This document shows positions 25,929 through 34,926 of a stretch of 64,000 nt of DNA, piece after piece. The stretch's first letter is position 1, and the number at the start of each line of letters is the position of its first letter. Both the position numbers and the translations under genes were made by a program. The DNA is from SZUA-37 sp964472525 (GTDB lineage Bacteria; Pseudomonadota; Gammaproteobacteria; UBA6429; Thiohalophilaceae). The notes under the pieces were generated by a model. The model saw nothing but the letters and a program-made list of their open reading frames with translations. It made no database searches and was not told where the DNA came from. The DNA lies in NCBI GenBank assembly GCA_964472525.1, contig CAYYLL010000009.1, forward strand, positions 1 through 64,000, given 5' to 3'.

Positions 25929-28319
25929 CTATTTAATAGAAGCTTTTGACCGATTTTTTAACCATGTAACGTAATCATCAAAAGGCATAGGTTTCGCAAA
26001 ATAATAACCTTGCGCAACATCGCAGCCTAAGTCGCGCAGCTTGTTTAATGTTGCCTCATTTTCAATACCTTCAGCAACCACAGACAAATTCATATGATGA
26101 GCCAGTACTAAAACCGCACGCACGATAGCCTCATTACTACTGTCCTCAGTTATATTGTATATGAATGATTTATCAATCTTAAGTTCATCGACAGGTAATT
26201 TTTTCACATAAGCCAATGATGAATGTCCTGTACCAAAATCATCAATCGATAAAGACACTCCCATTGCATCCAGCTTTGTTAATATCTCAATAGCAAAATC
26301 AGGATCATCCATAATCACACTTTCTGTTAATTCAAGCGTTAATAACTCTGGCGGTACAGACCATTTTTTAAGCATACTCACAATGGTAGAAGCTATTCGT
26401 TCATCACGTAGATTCAGTGCCGACAAATTAATTGAAACATTGACATGTTGATTAAACGACAGGCACTTAGAACAGTCTTCCAATGCCTTATTTAAAACCC
26501 ATTCAGTTAATGGTTGTATAAAACCGGATTGTTCAGCAACAGGAATAAAAACATCGGGAGAAATTAAACCCAATTCAGAATGCTGCCATCGAATAAGTGC
26601 TTCTACGCCACACTCATTCCCATCTCTCATTGATATTTTAGGCTGATAATAAAGTATCAGTTCATCTTTCTTAATACTTGCAAAAAGATCCTGCTCTAAT
26701 TTTAATGTATGTAGGCTATGTTGATTTTGTGTGACATCATAAATAGAAAAACCACACTTTTTACGCTTTGCATCATACATCGCAATATCTGCATGGCTAA
26801 CTAATGCATGCATATTTTCACCGTGTTTAGGGTACATCGCAATACCAATACTCAAACCAATAGTCAGTTTATGATCATTAACAATAAAAGCCTGCTCCAT
26901 TGCCAGAATCAGTTTACGTGCAACCACGATAGAGTCTTCAACTGTGTTAATACCCGTCAAAATAGCAGAAAATTCATCACCCCCCAAACGAGCAACTAAA
27001 CCGTCATCAAGTTGAGATATTAATTCCTGATCCAACTGACAAACAATATCATCATCTCGCAAAATATTATGCAAGCGTAAACTCACGGCTTTTAACAACT
27101 CGTCACCAATATGGTGACCCAAGGTATCATTCACACCTTTAAAACGGTCTAAATCAATCAGGAATAATGCAAACGGGGTTTCTGTTTGATGGTAAACCTG
27201 AATAAAATCTTCCAACGATGTCTGAAATTGATTGCGGTTGGGTAACTTGGTGAGCGGATCGGTGTAAGCCATATGTTCTAGTGATTTATACAAACTCCCT
27301 AATTTCTTCGACATGTTATTAAAACCATTAATAATCCCAACCATTTCTTTCGTACCAACCGGGCTTAACTGTTCACCTATACGAGATTGATCTGACTGTA
27401 AATTACTTAACTTGTTCGCCAACATATTTAAAGGGTCAATCATGGTTTTACGCATAATAAAAATACCCAATAAAACGATTAACAGCGTGCCAATACCTGC
27501 AACCACTAAAACTTTAAATTTAGCACGTCGTAATAACTGCTTAAGCAGACTTATATTTTGTGCTATTGATATAGATAATACGGGTGTACCTGCTAATGTT
27601 TTTAACTTATAACACGAAATAAAATAGTCTTTTTCCTGTTGCGGCCATTTTTCTGATTGAAAAATAATTTGTTTATCCTGTGATTGGATTTTAAGTGGCA
27701 TGGTTAGCGTAGATTCCATTGCGGCTAAATTATGTGAAGGTTCGGTTAAAACCATAATGTAGCCTGTTAATCTCAACCCCCCTACCGGCACCATAACGGC
27801 ATATAGTGGACGCTTATCGTATACACATAAGTCCTGCAATGTTTTCATACGTTGATAACCTGTACGAAGTCGCGCGCGCTCAAATAATTTAGGACACGCT
27901 ACTTGTTTATGCCCAATAAAAAATACTGAACCTTCCGATGACTCAGTCAGAATAGAAAAATCTTTATTTAACAAAACAAGTTGTTCCAGTTTAATAACAT
28001 TGCCCGTTACAAAATACTGGTGGAATTGATTATTCAATAATCTCTGTAATGCTTTTTTATTAGCTGTTTTAAATATTTTTTTAAATGCGACTGTGCTTTG
28101 AAGTGTCAACCCAAGTTCCCTAGACACATCACTTAAATCTTTTAAACGTTCTGTTGCCTCAATATGTATAATTTCGGTCATCATTTTTCGTTGATTATCA
28201 AAAACCAAATCACGATGGACAGAACCACTGAATAAAGCCAAAAGAAGCGCCAACACGCCCATCAAACCAAGAATGATGGCTAAAATTGCACGAATTGAGA
28301 AAGCAGAAAGCCTCATCAT
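25929..28319 (-). CDS. Membrane GGDEF/EAL protein (c-di-GMP turnover)
   Basis: 796 residues: two transmembrane helices (about 10-28 and 268-290) enclosing a periplasmic sensor domain, a HAMP-like linker, a GGDEF domain (motif LGGDEF near 445) and an EAL domain (motif EALIRW near 571, plus DDFGTGHSSLAYV). Both catalytic motifs look intact. No RxxD inhibitory site stands before GGDEF. Instead a roughly 17-residue insertion, which looks like a duplication (DDDIVCQLDQELISQLDDGL), sits there. Fourteen bp after the rhodanese gene and probably co-transcribed. Net direction (synthesis or breakdown of c-di-GMP) cannot be told. Confidence 0.93.
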   Translation of the reverse strand: MMRLSAFSIRAILAIILGLMGVLALLLALFSGSVHRDLVFDNQRKMMTEIIHIEATERLKDLSDVSRELGLTLQSTVAFKKIFKTANKKALQRLLNNQFHQYFVTGNVIKLEQLVLLNKDFSILTESSEGSVFFIGHKQVACPKLFERARLRTGYQRMKTLQDLCVYDKRPLYAVMVPVGGLRLTGYIMVLTEPSHNLAAMESTLTMPLKIQSQDKQIIFQSEKWPQQEKDYFISCYKLKTLAGTPVLSISIAQNISLLKQLLRRAKFKVLVVAGIGTLLIVLLGIFIMRKTMIDPLNMLANKLSNLQSDQSRIGEQLSPVGTKEMVGIINGFNNMSKKLGSLYKSLEHMAYTDPLTKLPNRNQFQTSLEDFIQVYHQTETPFALFLIDLDRFKGVNDTLGHHIGDELLKAVSLRLHNILRDDDIVCQLDQELISQLDDGLVARLGGDEFSAILTGINTVEDSIVVARKLILAMEQAFIVNDHKLTIGLSIGIAMYPKHGENMHALVSHADIAMYDAKRKKCGFSIYDVTQNQHSLHTLKLEQDLFASIKKDELILYYQPKISMRDGNECGVEALIRWQHSELGLISPDVFIPVAEQSGFIQPLTEWVLNKALEDCSKCLSFNQHVNVSINLSALNLRDERIASTIVSMLKKWSVPPELLTLELTESVIMDDPDFAIEILTKLDAMGVSLSIDDFGTGHSSLAYVKKLPVDELKIDKSFIYNITEDSSNEAIVRAVLVLAHHMNLSVVAEGIENEATLNKLRDLGCDVAQGYYFAKPMPFDDYVTWLKNRSKASIK

Positions 28320-28332
28320 TTACTTTCAGACA

Positions 28333-28779
28333 TTAGTCTTTAATATAGGGATAATTTTTGGCCTTCCATTCAACATAACCGCCACGGAACCAATAAATAT
28401 TATTGTAACCACACTTAAGAGCAATTTTGGAAGACTTGACGCTACGACCACATTTCACCCCATTACAATAAAAAAGGACGGGGGAATTTTTTTTAGGGAT
28501 GAGCATAGCTAGGCTAGCACAATTTGTTTCAACATCAGGTAAGCTTATTGAACCTTCGAGGTAACCCTGTTTACGATCAGAACGGATCCGGGCATCTATA
28601 ATTAAAAGATTGGGGATTTTCTCTGCAAGATCTAACACCCCTTCGGCGGACACTTTAATTGTACCGGGAATCAAAAGAGGAGCATCTTTCTTTTCTGCTG
28701 CATAGCTTAAATTAATTCCCGCTATCAGCAAAGATAACACCAGAGTAGAATATGAAATAGTTTTTCGTACCCATATCAT
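28333..28779 (-). CDS. Periplasmic rhodanese-like protein
   Basis: 148 residues: Sec signal peptide (TLVLSLLIAGINLSYAAEKK) and one rhodanese domain with the active-loop cysteine in FYCNGVKCGRS. The substrate is unknown; such proteins transfer sulfane sulphur or act as redox/sensing partners. First gene of a two-gene unit with the GGDEF/EAL protein, suggesting a signalling link (inference). Confidence 0.85.
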   Translation of the reverse strand: MIWVRKTISYSTLVLSLLIAGINLSYAAEKKDAPLLIPGTIKVSAEGVLDLAEKIPNLLIIDARIRSDRKQGYLEGSISLPDVETNCASLAMLIPKKNSPVLFYCNGVKCGRSVKSSKIALKCGYNNIYWFRGGYVEWKAKNYPYIKD

Positions 28780-28898
28780 TAAGATTTATCTCCTTAAAAT
28801 ACCTATATCTGTTCATGTGGAACTTTATTAATATTATTGCATCTATTTATTTGTAATCTATAAAAAAACGCTAGGTATCATATTATTATAATATTAGA

Positions 28899-28922
28899 TA
28901 TGTCATCGACCTGCGTGACATA
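28899..28922. promoter_or_regulatory. Inverted repeat, possible operator
   Basis: TATGTCA and TGACATA are perfect 7-bp arms separated by 10 bp, midway between the rhodanese and fadE genes. The size and spacing fit a dimeric regulator. It does not match the known FadR consensus. Confidence 0.35.
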
Positions 28923-29041
28923 AACTTTAGTCCTGTTTTTAGCTAACGCAGTGACTTCTGATAATTTAGCTACAGATTTGTCAGCTTTTTACCCCGATTT
29001 AGGTGAATTTTGAAATAATGCAAAATAATCAAAGCATCCTC

Positions 29042-29069
29042 TTGAATTTCCGCTATTCTTTAATATAGA
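29042..29069 (+). promoter_or_regulatory. Candidate promoter of the fad operon
   Basis: TTGAAT, 16-bp spacer and TATAGA, about 60 bp upstream of the fadE ATG. Weak matches, so only a candidate. Confidence 0.35.
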
Positions 29070-29129
29070 TAATGTTAAAACTATAAAGTATGTTATTTTA
29101 ATCAAATAGATAATTTGGAAAGGAACCCT

Positions 29130-31385
29130 ATGAAAGAACCATCATCCTCGGCTACCATTTGGCGTCTACGTTGGATTACTAGCCCTATTTTTAAATTATT
29201 TAAACGTGTTACACCCGCCATGTCACAAACTGAACGTGAGGCACTAGAAGCCGGTGATGTCTGGTGGGACGGTGAATTATTCAGTGGACGCCCCAAATGG
29301 GGACGTTTGCGAAAAGTTCCGCCACCTAAGCTAAGTCCAGAAGAACAAGCCTTTATTGACGGTCCGGTCGAAACACTTTGCAGTATGATCGATGATTGGA
29401 AAATCACGCACAAAGATTACGATCTATCAGCGGATGTCTGGCAATATCTTAAAGACAATGGCTTCTTTAGTATGATTATTCCAAAAAAATTTGGTGGTCT
29501 GGCCTTTTCTGCTTTAGCACATTCCGATGTTGTCATGAAAATTTCAACCCGCAGTGTCTCAGCTGCGGTTACCGTGATGGTTCCCAATTCACTTGGACCG
29601 GGTAAATTACTGTTAGAATACGGAACCGAAGAACAAAAAAATTATTACTTACCCCGCCTAGCCAAAGGTCTGGAGATCCCCTGCTTTGCACTGACTAGCC
29701 CACACGCCGGTAGTGATGCAGGTGCTATTCCAGACTATGGTATTGTCTGTAAACAAGACTTTGAAGACAAAAAAGATGTACTCGGGATGCGCGTCAGTTG
29801 GAACAAACGCTATATCACTTTAGGCCCGGTTGCCACATTGCTAGGTTTGGCGTTTAAACTTTACGATCCCGATCATTTGCTCGGCGATAAAGAAGATTTA
29901 GGTATCACGCTAGCGTTAATTCCAACTAGTACACCGGGCGTGAATATCGGTCGTCGTCACCAGCCAATGAACATGATGTTTATGAATGGTCCCAATAGTG
30001 GCGACGATGTATTTATGCCTCTGGAATGGATTATTGGCGGACAAGATCGAATTGGTCAGGGTTGGCGGATGTTAGTCGAATGTTTAACGGACGGACGTGC
30101 CATTTCATTGCCTGCGCTTAGCGTTGGTGCCGGTAAACTCGCCAGTCGAGGAGTTGGTGCCTACTCTAGAATTCGTCGCCAGTTTAAATTACCCATTGGT
30201 AAATTTGAAGGTATCGAAGAAGCACTCGCACGAATTGGTGGTTATACTTATATGATGGACGCCGCCCGACTATTAACAGTTGGCGCATTAGACCGTGGTG
30301 AAAAACCATCGGTTATTTCGGCCATTGTTAAATACCATTTAACCGAAGGTATGCGTAAAATTGTTAATGATTCAATGGACATTCAAGGTGGCGCGGGCAT
30401 CTGTTTAGGCCCACGTAATATTATCGGTCGGGTTTATCAAGCCGTGCCCATTAGCATTACAGTAGAAGGTGCCAACATACTCACTCGCACCATGATTATT
30501 TTTGGTCAGGGTGCTATTCGGTCCCACCCCTATATTTTTAAAGAACTCGAAGCCATGGGAAATGACGATCCCGAAGCCTCGCTTGAAGAATTTGATCGCG
30601 CTCTGTTCGGTCATATCCGATTCTTTTTCAGTAATACCTTTAGAAGTTTATTTCATGGCATAACCGCCTCTCGATTTGTTATGGTAAGAGGCAAGCGCCC
30701 GGTACGACGCTACCACCAGCAACTCACTCGAATCAGTGCGGCATTTGCACTCATGACCGACCTTGCCTTAATGACATTAGGTGGTAGTTTGAAACGCAAA
30801 GAAAAACTATCAGGCCGCTTAGGTGACGTATTAAGTTACCTCTATTTAGCCTCGGCCTCGCTAAAACATTTTGAAGACAATGGCAGCCCGAAGGAAGAAC
30901 GTCCTTTAATTCACTGGGTATCACAATACTGCTTATATAACGCACAAAATGCCTTACATGGCCTGCTACAAAACTTACCCAATCGCCCGGTTGCATGGTT
31001 GGCTCGTTTAATTATTTTTCCACTCGGCCGTCATTTTTCACCACCAAACGATAACTTGGGGCATCAAGTGGCACATCTGTTAATTACCCCATCAGCCACA
31101 CGCGATCGTTTAACCAAAGGTCTTTATATTCCTGACAACCAGACAGAAACAATGGGCAAGCTCGAAGAAGGATTTGATAAAGTGATTATTGCCGATCATG
31201 CCGAGAAAAAACTTTATCGAGGTCTCAAAGGAATTAAGCAAAATTATAAAGGACTTGAAGACCTTATCCAACAAGGCTTAAAGAAAAATGTTATAACAGA
31301 AGAAGATGCAACATTAATACGTGAAGCAGATGAAATTCGTACTGATATTATTCAAGTTGACGACTTTGCACCTGACTTCCACTAG
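29130..31385 (+). CDS. fadE: Acyl-CoA dehydrogenase (FadE type)
   Basis: 751 residues; first step of fatty acid beta-oxidation, FAD-dependent. Middle-domain signature CFALTSPHAGSDAGAIPDYG and FadE-like extra C-terminal helical domain after about residue 480 (FFSNTFRSLFHGITASRFV...). Start at the ATG at 29130, preceded by GGAAAGGAA; a TTG 15 bp earlier also opens the frame. First gene of a five-gene operon with thiolase, FadJ-type enzyme, acyl-CoA synthetase and thioesterase. Confidence 0.94.
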   Translation: MKEPSSSATIWRLRWITSPIFKLFKRVTPAMSQTEREALEAGDVWWDGELFSGRPKWGRLRKVPPPKLSPEEQAFIDGPVETLCSMIDDWKITHKDYDLSADVWQYLKDNGFFSMIIPKKFGGLAFSALAHSDVVMKISTRSVSAAVTVMVPNSLGPGKLLLEYGTEEQKNYYLPRLAKGLEIPCFALTSPHAGSDAGAIPDYGIVCKQDFEDKKDVLGMRVSWNKRYITLGPVATLLGLAFKLYDPDHLLGDKEDLGITLALIPTSTPGVNIGRRHQPMNMMFMNGPNSGDDVFMPLEWIIGGQDRIGQGWRMLVECLTDGRAISLPALSVGAGKLASRGVGAYSRIRRQFKLPIGKFEGIEEALARIGGYTYMMDAARLLTVGALDRGEKPSVISAIVKYHLTEGMRKIVNDSMDIQGGAGICLGPRNIIGRVYQAVPISITVEGANILTRTMIIFGQGAIRSHPYIFKELEAMGNDDPEASLEEFDRALFGHIRFFFSNTFRSLFHGITASRFVMVRGKRPVRRYHQQLTRISAAFALMTDLALMTLGGSLKRKEKLSGRLGDVLSYLYLASASLKHFEDNGSPKEERPLIHWVSQYCLYNAQNALHGLLQNLPNRPVAWLARLIIFPLGRHFSPPNDNLGHQVAHLLITPSATRDRLTKGLYIPDNQTETMGKLEEGFDKVIIADHAEKKLYRGLKGIKQNYKGLEDLIQQGLKKNVITEEDATLIREADEIRTDIIQVDDFAPDFH

Positions 31386-31408
31386 CCATTAATCTATAGA
31401 GACGACAA

Positions 31409-32842
31409 GTGGCTACAAGAAAAAAGATACCCAGCAAACAATCAACCCCAAAAATGACATCAGAAGAAAACATGACCAGTAAAAAAACCACAAAGAAAAA
31501 AGTTGTCGCTAAAAAAACCGCATCGGTTAAAACAAATTCCAAAACAAGTAAGAACCGTTATGGCCGTCGTGCGATTTATATTGTTGATGGCGCGCGCACA
31601 CCACAATTAAAAGCACGCGGACGACAAGGCCCGTTCAGTGCAGCCGATTTAGCCGTTAGTTGTTCACAACCCTTACTCGCAAGGCAGGACTTTGATCCTA
31701 CCACAATCGATGAAGTCATTATGGGCTGTGTCATGCCCAGTGCCCATGAAGCCAATATCGCAAGAATTCTAGCTCTACGCTTAAATTGCGGTAAAGAGGT
31801 CCCCGCATATACAGTACAACGTAATTGTGCATCCGGTATGCAGGCACTCGATTGTGCAGCCCAGTCCATTGCCATGCGACGTTCAGAACTGGTACTCGCT
31901 GGTGGCGTAGAATCCATGAGTCGGGCTCCCGTGTTACTCAACGGTTATATGGTTAACTGGCTTTCAGACTGGATGCGTGCAAAAACACTGGTGCAAAAAT
32001 TAAAAGCCCTTGGCCAATTAAGGCCTAATTTCTTTGCACCCATTATCGGTTTATTGTGTGGTTTATCTGATCCGGTTAATGGCCTGTCAATGGGGCAAAC
32101 AGCCGAAATTATTGCCGATAAATTTAATATCAACCGAGAAATGATGGACAACTATGCCGTACAAAGCCATCAACGATTAAGTGCCGCACAAGAAAATAAT
32201 CACTTAACCGAAATTGAAACCATTTATGATACTAAAGGAAACTTCTACGATCATGACGATGGGGTACGCCACGATTCGAATATGCAAGATCTGGCAAAGC
32301 TTAAACCTGTTTTTGATCGTCCCTTTGGCAATGTCACTGCCGGCAATAGCGCACAAATCACCGACGGTGCTAGCGTATTATTGTTAGCCAGTGAAAAAGC
32401 ACTGAAAGACTATAATCTCACTCCTATTGCACAAATACTGGATTGCGAATGGGCAGGCGTAGAGCCGTCACAAATGGGGCTAGGCCCAGTACACGCCATC
32501 ACCCCTATCCTGCAACGTAACCAGTATGGTTTTAATGATATTGACTACTTTGAAATTAACGAAGCCTTTGCCGCACAAGTTCTCGCTTGCCTGGCCGCAT
32601 GGCAAGATGAGCAATATTGTAAAGACGAATTAAAACTGGATGCACCATTAGGTGAAATCAGTATGGATAAATTAAATATCGATGGTGGTGGTGTAAGTAT
32701 TGGCCACCCGGTCGGTGCTAGCGGTGCGCGTATCGTTTTACATCTTATGCACATTCTGCAACGCAAAAATAGCAAACGCGGAATAGCCAGTCTTTGTATC
32801 GGTGGCGGCCAAGGTGGCGCCATGATGATTGAACGAGTTTAG
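31409..32842 (+). CDS. fadI: Acetyl-CoA acyltransferase (thiolase, FadI-like) with lysine-rich N-terminal tail
   Basis: Thiolase with all active residues: Cys in QRNCASGMQALD, FEINEAFAAQ, His in SIGHPVGASGARI and Cys in CIGGGQGGAMM. It removes acetyl-CoA in the last step of beta-oxidation. The thiolase fold begins near residue 52 (RRAIYIVDGARTP). Before it lies a very basic tail, KKTTKKKVVAKKTASVKTNS, with about 15 lysines. The longest start is GTG at 31409; ATGs at 31454 and 31472 would shorten but not remove the tail. Spaced 23 bp after fadE. Confidence 0.92.
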   Translation: MATRKKIPSKQSTPKMTSEENMTSKKTTKKKVVAKKTASVKTNSKTSKNRYGRRAIYIVDGARTPQLKARGRQGPFSAADLAVSCSQPLLARQDFDPTTIDEVIMGCVMPSAHEANIARILALRLNCGKEVPAYTVQRNCASGMQALDCAAQSIAMRRSELVLAGGVESMSRAPVLLNGYMVNWLSDWMRAKTLVQKLKALGQLRPNFFAPIIGLLCGLSDPVNGLSMGQTAEIIADKFNINREMMDNYAVQSHQRLSAAQENNHLTEIETIYDTKGNFYDHDDGVRHDSNMQDLAKLKPVFDRPFGNVTAGNSAQITDGASVLLLASEKALKDYNLTPIAQILDCEWAGVEPSQMGLGPVHAITPILQRNQYGFNDIDYFEINEAFAAQVLACLAAWQDEQYCKDELKLDAPLGEISMDKLNIDGGGVSIGHPVGASGARIVLHLMHILQRKNSKRGIASLCIGGGQGGAMMIERV

Positions 32843-32852
32843 GAGAGTTAGC

Positions 32853-34916
32853 GTGTCAACAACATATAAACATTGGAAAGTAATAACCGATGATGAAAAT
32901 ATAACATGGTTACACTTTGACAAAGCCGACAGTTCTACCAATATACTGTCTCACGAAGTTATGGACGAACTGGAACAGGAATTAAATAATCTTAATCAAA
33001 AACCACCAAGAGCCGTTGTCTTTTTATCCGATAAGGAAAACGGTTTTATTGCAGGTGCGGATGTGACTGAATTTAGTCAATTAGAAACTGAACATGTCGC
33101 ACTTACACTGATTAAACGTGGTCAGCATATTATGAATATGATTGAACGCCTTCCCTGCCCAACCGTTGCACTTATTCATGGCTTTTGTCTGGGCGGTGGT
33201 TTTGAACTTGCACTGGCTTGCCGTTATCGTATTGCCGATAGCGATCCAAAGACAAAATTAGGTTTACCCGAAATTAAATTAGGTATACACCCTGGTTTTG
33301 GTGGCGCGGTACGTAGCATAAGAACAGTCGGGCCACTTGCCGCTATGAATATGATGTTAACCGGCCGAGCAATGTCTGCCCGAGCAGCAAAAAAAATAGG
33401 CTTTATTCACCATGCGATACCTAAAAGATATCTTGTTACTGCGGCAAAAAGCGTTATAAAGAAAGCACCCGCTAATCACAAAATTGTATGGTGGGCGAAA
33501 TTAGCAAATCATAAACTGGCTCGCCCATGGGTTAAAAAAATACTTATTAAACAAGTCTCTAAAAAAGCACAGCGCGCACACTACCCGGCTCCTTATGCTT
33601 TAATCGATCTCTGGGAACGTTATGCGGATGACGAACAACGTTTTATGGAAGAAGAAGCCATTTCTGTTTCACAACTTATGGTCACAAAAACCGCTCAGAA
33701 TCTTGTTCGTGTATTCTCTTTACAAGAAAAAATGAAAGCTTACAGCCAGATAAAAGATTATCACCCAAAACATATTCATGTGATCGGTGGTGGCGTTATG
33801 GGCGGCGATATTGGGATATGGTGTGCCTTACAAGGCTACAACGTCACCATACAGGATCAGGCGCACGCAACACTTGCCGCCGTTCGAAAACGCGCTTATT
33901 CACTTTATAAACGAAAACTTAAAAAACGCTTACCCATTACCGAGGCTCTGGATCGCCTAATTCCAGATATTAATGGCAATGGATTAAAACAGGCCGATGT
34001 GGTGATTGAAGCTATTTTTGAAGATGCTGAAGTTAAACGTGAATTATTTAAACAAGTTGAACCAAAAATAAAAGAAACTTGTATTATTGCAACCAACACA
34101 TCCAGTATCCCACTCGAAGAACTGGCACCAGCATTAAAAGACTCAACACGTCTGGTTGGCTTACACTTTTTTAACCCTGTTGCCATGATGCCCCTAGTTG
34201 AAATTGTACGCGGCAAAACAACCAGTGATGAAACCATGCAACGTGCCGCAAGCCTTACTAAATCCATACGTCGTTTACCCTTACCTGTGAGCAGTAGCCC
34301 CGGATTTTTGGTTAACCGAATTTTAATGCCTTACTTAATGGAAGCCGTTGTACTGGCAGAAGAAGGTGTTCCACTCAAAGCCATCGACAAGGCCGCAACT
34401 GATTTTGGTATGCCAATGGGCCCGATTGAACTCGCAGATACAGTTGGTTTGGATATTTGTTTAAAAGTTGCCGAAAACCTATCTCAAACTATGGACATTA
34501 GCGTACCGGAACGCTTGAGAAATTTGGTTAATAGCAAGCACCTTGGTAAAAAGACAGGTCAGGGATTTTATACCTTTAAAAAAGGCAAACCGGTCAAGCC
34601 GGCATTAACAAAAGACTTTACACCACCAACAGACTTACCCGATCGATTAATATTACGACTAGTGAATGAAGCTGTTGCCTGTTTACGTGATGGTGTCGTT
34701 GATTCCAGCGATATGATAGATGCCGGGGTTATCTTCGGCACCGGCTTTGCACCTTTCCGCGGTGGTCCAATGTGTTATGCCAATAGCCGTGGTATTGAAC
34801 AGCTTATAAAATTACTCGAAAGTCTCGATAGCCGATATGGCCATCGATTTAAACCTGATGCAGGTTGGCCGACGTTGATGAAAGAAAATGATACAAGTGA
34901 ATCCATAAAAACATAA
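32853..34916 (+). CDS. fadJ: Multifunctional enoyl-CoA hydratase / 3-hydroxyacyl-CoA dehydrogenase (FadJ/FadB-like)
   Basis: 687 residues, two enzymes in one chain. N-terminal crotonase domain with FIAGADVTEF and HGFCLGGGFELALACRYRIA; C-terminal NAD-binding dehydrogenase with IHVIGGGVMGGDIGIW and GLHFFNPVAMMPLVEIV. Start is the GTG at 32853, with AGGAG at the right distance; the frame opens at a TTG inside the thiolase gene. It catalyses the two middle steps of beta-oxidation and should pair with the upstream thiolase as a complex. Confidence 0.94.
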   Translation: MSTTYKHWKVITDDENITWLHFDKADSSTNILSHEVMDELEQELNNLNQKPPRAVVFLSDKENGFIAGADVTEFSQLETEHVALTLIKRGQHIMNMIERLPCPTVALIHGFCLGGGFELALACRYRIADSDPKTKLGLPEIKLGIHPGFGGAVRSIRTVGPLAAMNMMLTGRAMSARAAKKIGFIHHAIPKRYLVTAAKSVIKKAPANHKIVWWAKLANHKLARPWVKKILIKQVSKKAQRAHYPAPYALIDLWERYADDEQRFMEEEAISVSQLMVTKTAQNLVRVFSLQEKMKAYSQIKDYHPKHIHVIGGGVMGGDIGIWCALQGYNVTIQDQAHATLAAVRKRAYSLYKRKLKKRLPITEALDRLIPDINGNGLKQADVVIEAIFEDAEVKRELFKQVEPKIKETCIIATNTSSIPLEELAPALKDSTRLVGLHFFNPVAMMPLVEIVRGKTTSDETMQRAASLTKSIRRLPLPVSSSPGFLVNRILMPYLMEAVVLAEEGVPLKAIDKAATDFGMPMGPIELADTVGLDICLKVAENLSQTMDISVPERLRNLVNSKHLGKKTGQGFYTFKKGKPVKPALTKDFTPPTDLPDRLILRLVNEAVACLRDGVVDSSDMIDAGVIFGTGFAPFRGGPMCYANSRGIEQLIKLLESLDSRYGHRFKPDAGWPTLMKENDTSESIKT

Positions 34917-34926
34917 TACAAACCTT

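Larger units (their letters stand above)
28780..29129. other. Intergenic region between divergent units
   Basis: 350 bp of AT-rich DNA with no gene. It holds a dyad at 28899-28922 and a candidate promoter for the beta-oxidation operon; otherwise I see only low-complexity A/T runs. Confidence 0.7.
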
